Part shown: in pieces, positions 5,581-5,659 of the stretch
How positions within the stretch are numbered: position 1 is the stretch's first letter
Layout of the letters: the number at the start of each line of letters is the position of its first letter
Assembly: GCA_964471945.1 (NCBI GenBank)
Contig: CAYYIJ010000114.1
Location: forward strand, 1 to 5,659
Origin: JASEHD01 sp964471945
GTDB lineage: Bacteria > Bacteroidota > Ignavibacteria > UBA10030 > SZUA-254
DNA: 5,659 nucleotides
Direction of reading: 5' to 3'
Program-made: the position numbers and the translations under genes
Notes under the pieces: generated by a model
What the model was told of the DNA's origin: nothing
The model's input: only the letters and a program-made list of their open reading frames with translations
Databases searched by the model: none

Positions 5581-5598
5581 CGACAAGCTCAGGGTGAC
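5572..5598. repeat. 8-bp hairpin of the CACCCT type
   Basis: GTCACCCT (5572-5579) pairs with AGGGTGAC (5591-5598) around an 11-base loop. It shares 5572-5577 with the outer stem of the nested palindrome, so both cannot form together. Its loop, read in reverse complement (GAGCTTGTCGA), matches the loop of the neighbouring hairpin at 9 of 11 positions. Confidence 0.7.
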
Positions 5599-5610
5599 CG
5601 TTGGGCTAAT

Positions 5611-5649
5611 GCTACTAATTAACATGGTAATTTGTTCATTACAATTTGA
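5611..5649 (+). repeat. 39-bp direct repeat, copy 2
   Basis: This is the second copy of the segment at 5434-5472, with four substitutions. It runs directly into GAGACATCTGAA (5648-5659), a near copy of the start of the element at 5312. This suggests the repeat block begins again beyond the window edge. Confidence 0.75.
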
Positions 5650-5659
5650 GACATCTGAA

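Noticed and set aside
5312..5659. CRISPR-like array
   Set aside because: The repeats vary in length, are not evenly spaced and have no uniform spacers or cas genes nearby.

Overview
The window is AT-rich bacterial DNA with four intact protein genes, one broken gene and two blocks of dispersed palindromic repeats. No rRNA, tRNA, transposase or CRISPR array is visible. Three things point to the Bacteroidota/Chlorobiota/Ignavibacteria side of the tree: an S46 dipeptidyl-peptidase, promoters that fit the TTG-N20-TAnnTTTG pattern of that group, and many CACCCTGA...AAGGGTGA palindromes. I recall such palindromes from environmental genomes of this kind. The assignment is an inference, and species cannot be named.

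Layout from left to right. Positions 1-78 hold a short hairpin and one arm of a repeat shared with the right end. A complete clade-3 haem catalase runs leftward (1524 to 79). A 260-base divergent intergenic region follows, with a promoter for the catalase, a 13-bp-stem palindrome and a promoter for the next unit. A RelE/ParE-type toxin-antitoxin pair runs rightward (1785-2235), but its toxin gene is cut by an in-frame TAA at codon 51. A convergent intergenic region (2236-2382) holds a hairpin, a good rho-independent terminator for the leftward peptidase and a second copy of the same 13-bp-stem palindrome. A secreted S46 dipeptidyl-peptidase with DPP7-type specificity residues runs leftward (4548 to 2383). 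A small lipoprotein of unknown function lies 55 bases upstream of it in the same direction (5194 to 4604). The last 350 bases are non-coding repeats: inverted arms, direct repeats, a nested palindrome and two hairpins whose stems differ by compensating changes.

The lipoprotein and the peptidase may form a two-gene envelope or export unit that ends at the terminator near 2278. The catalase is a separate cytoplasmic hydrogen-peroxide defence gene. The toxin-antitoxin pair lies between two matching palindromes and runs against both neighbours, which suggests a small cassette that arrived separately and has since lost its toxin. I see no convincing new multi-gene system. The most notable items are the broken toxin, the paired palindromes and the structured repeat block on the right.
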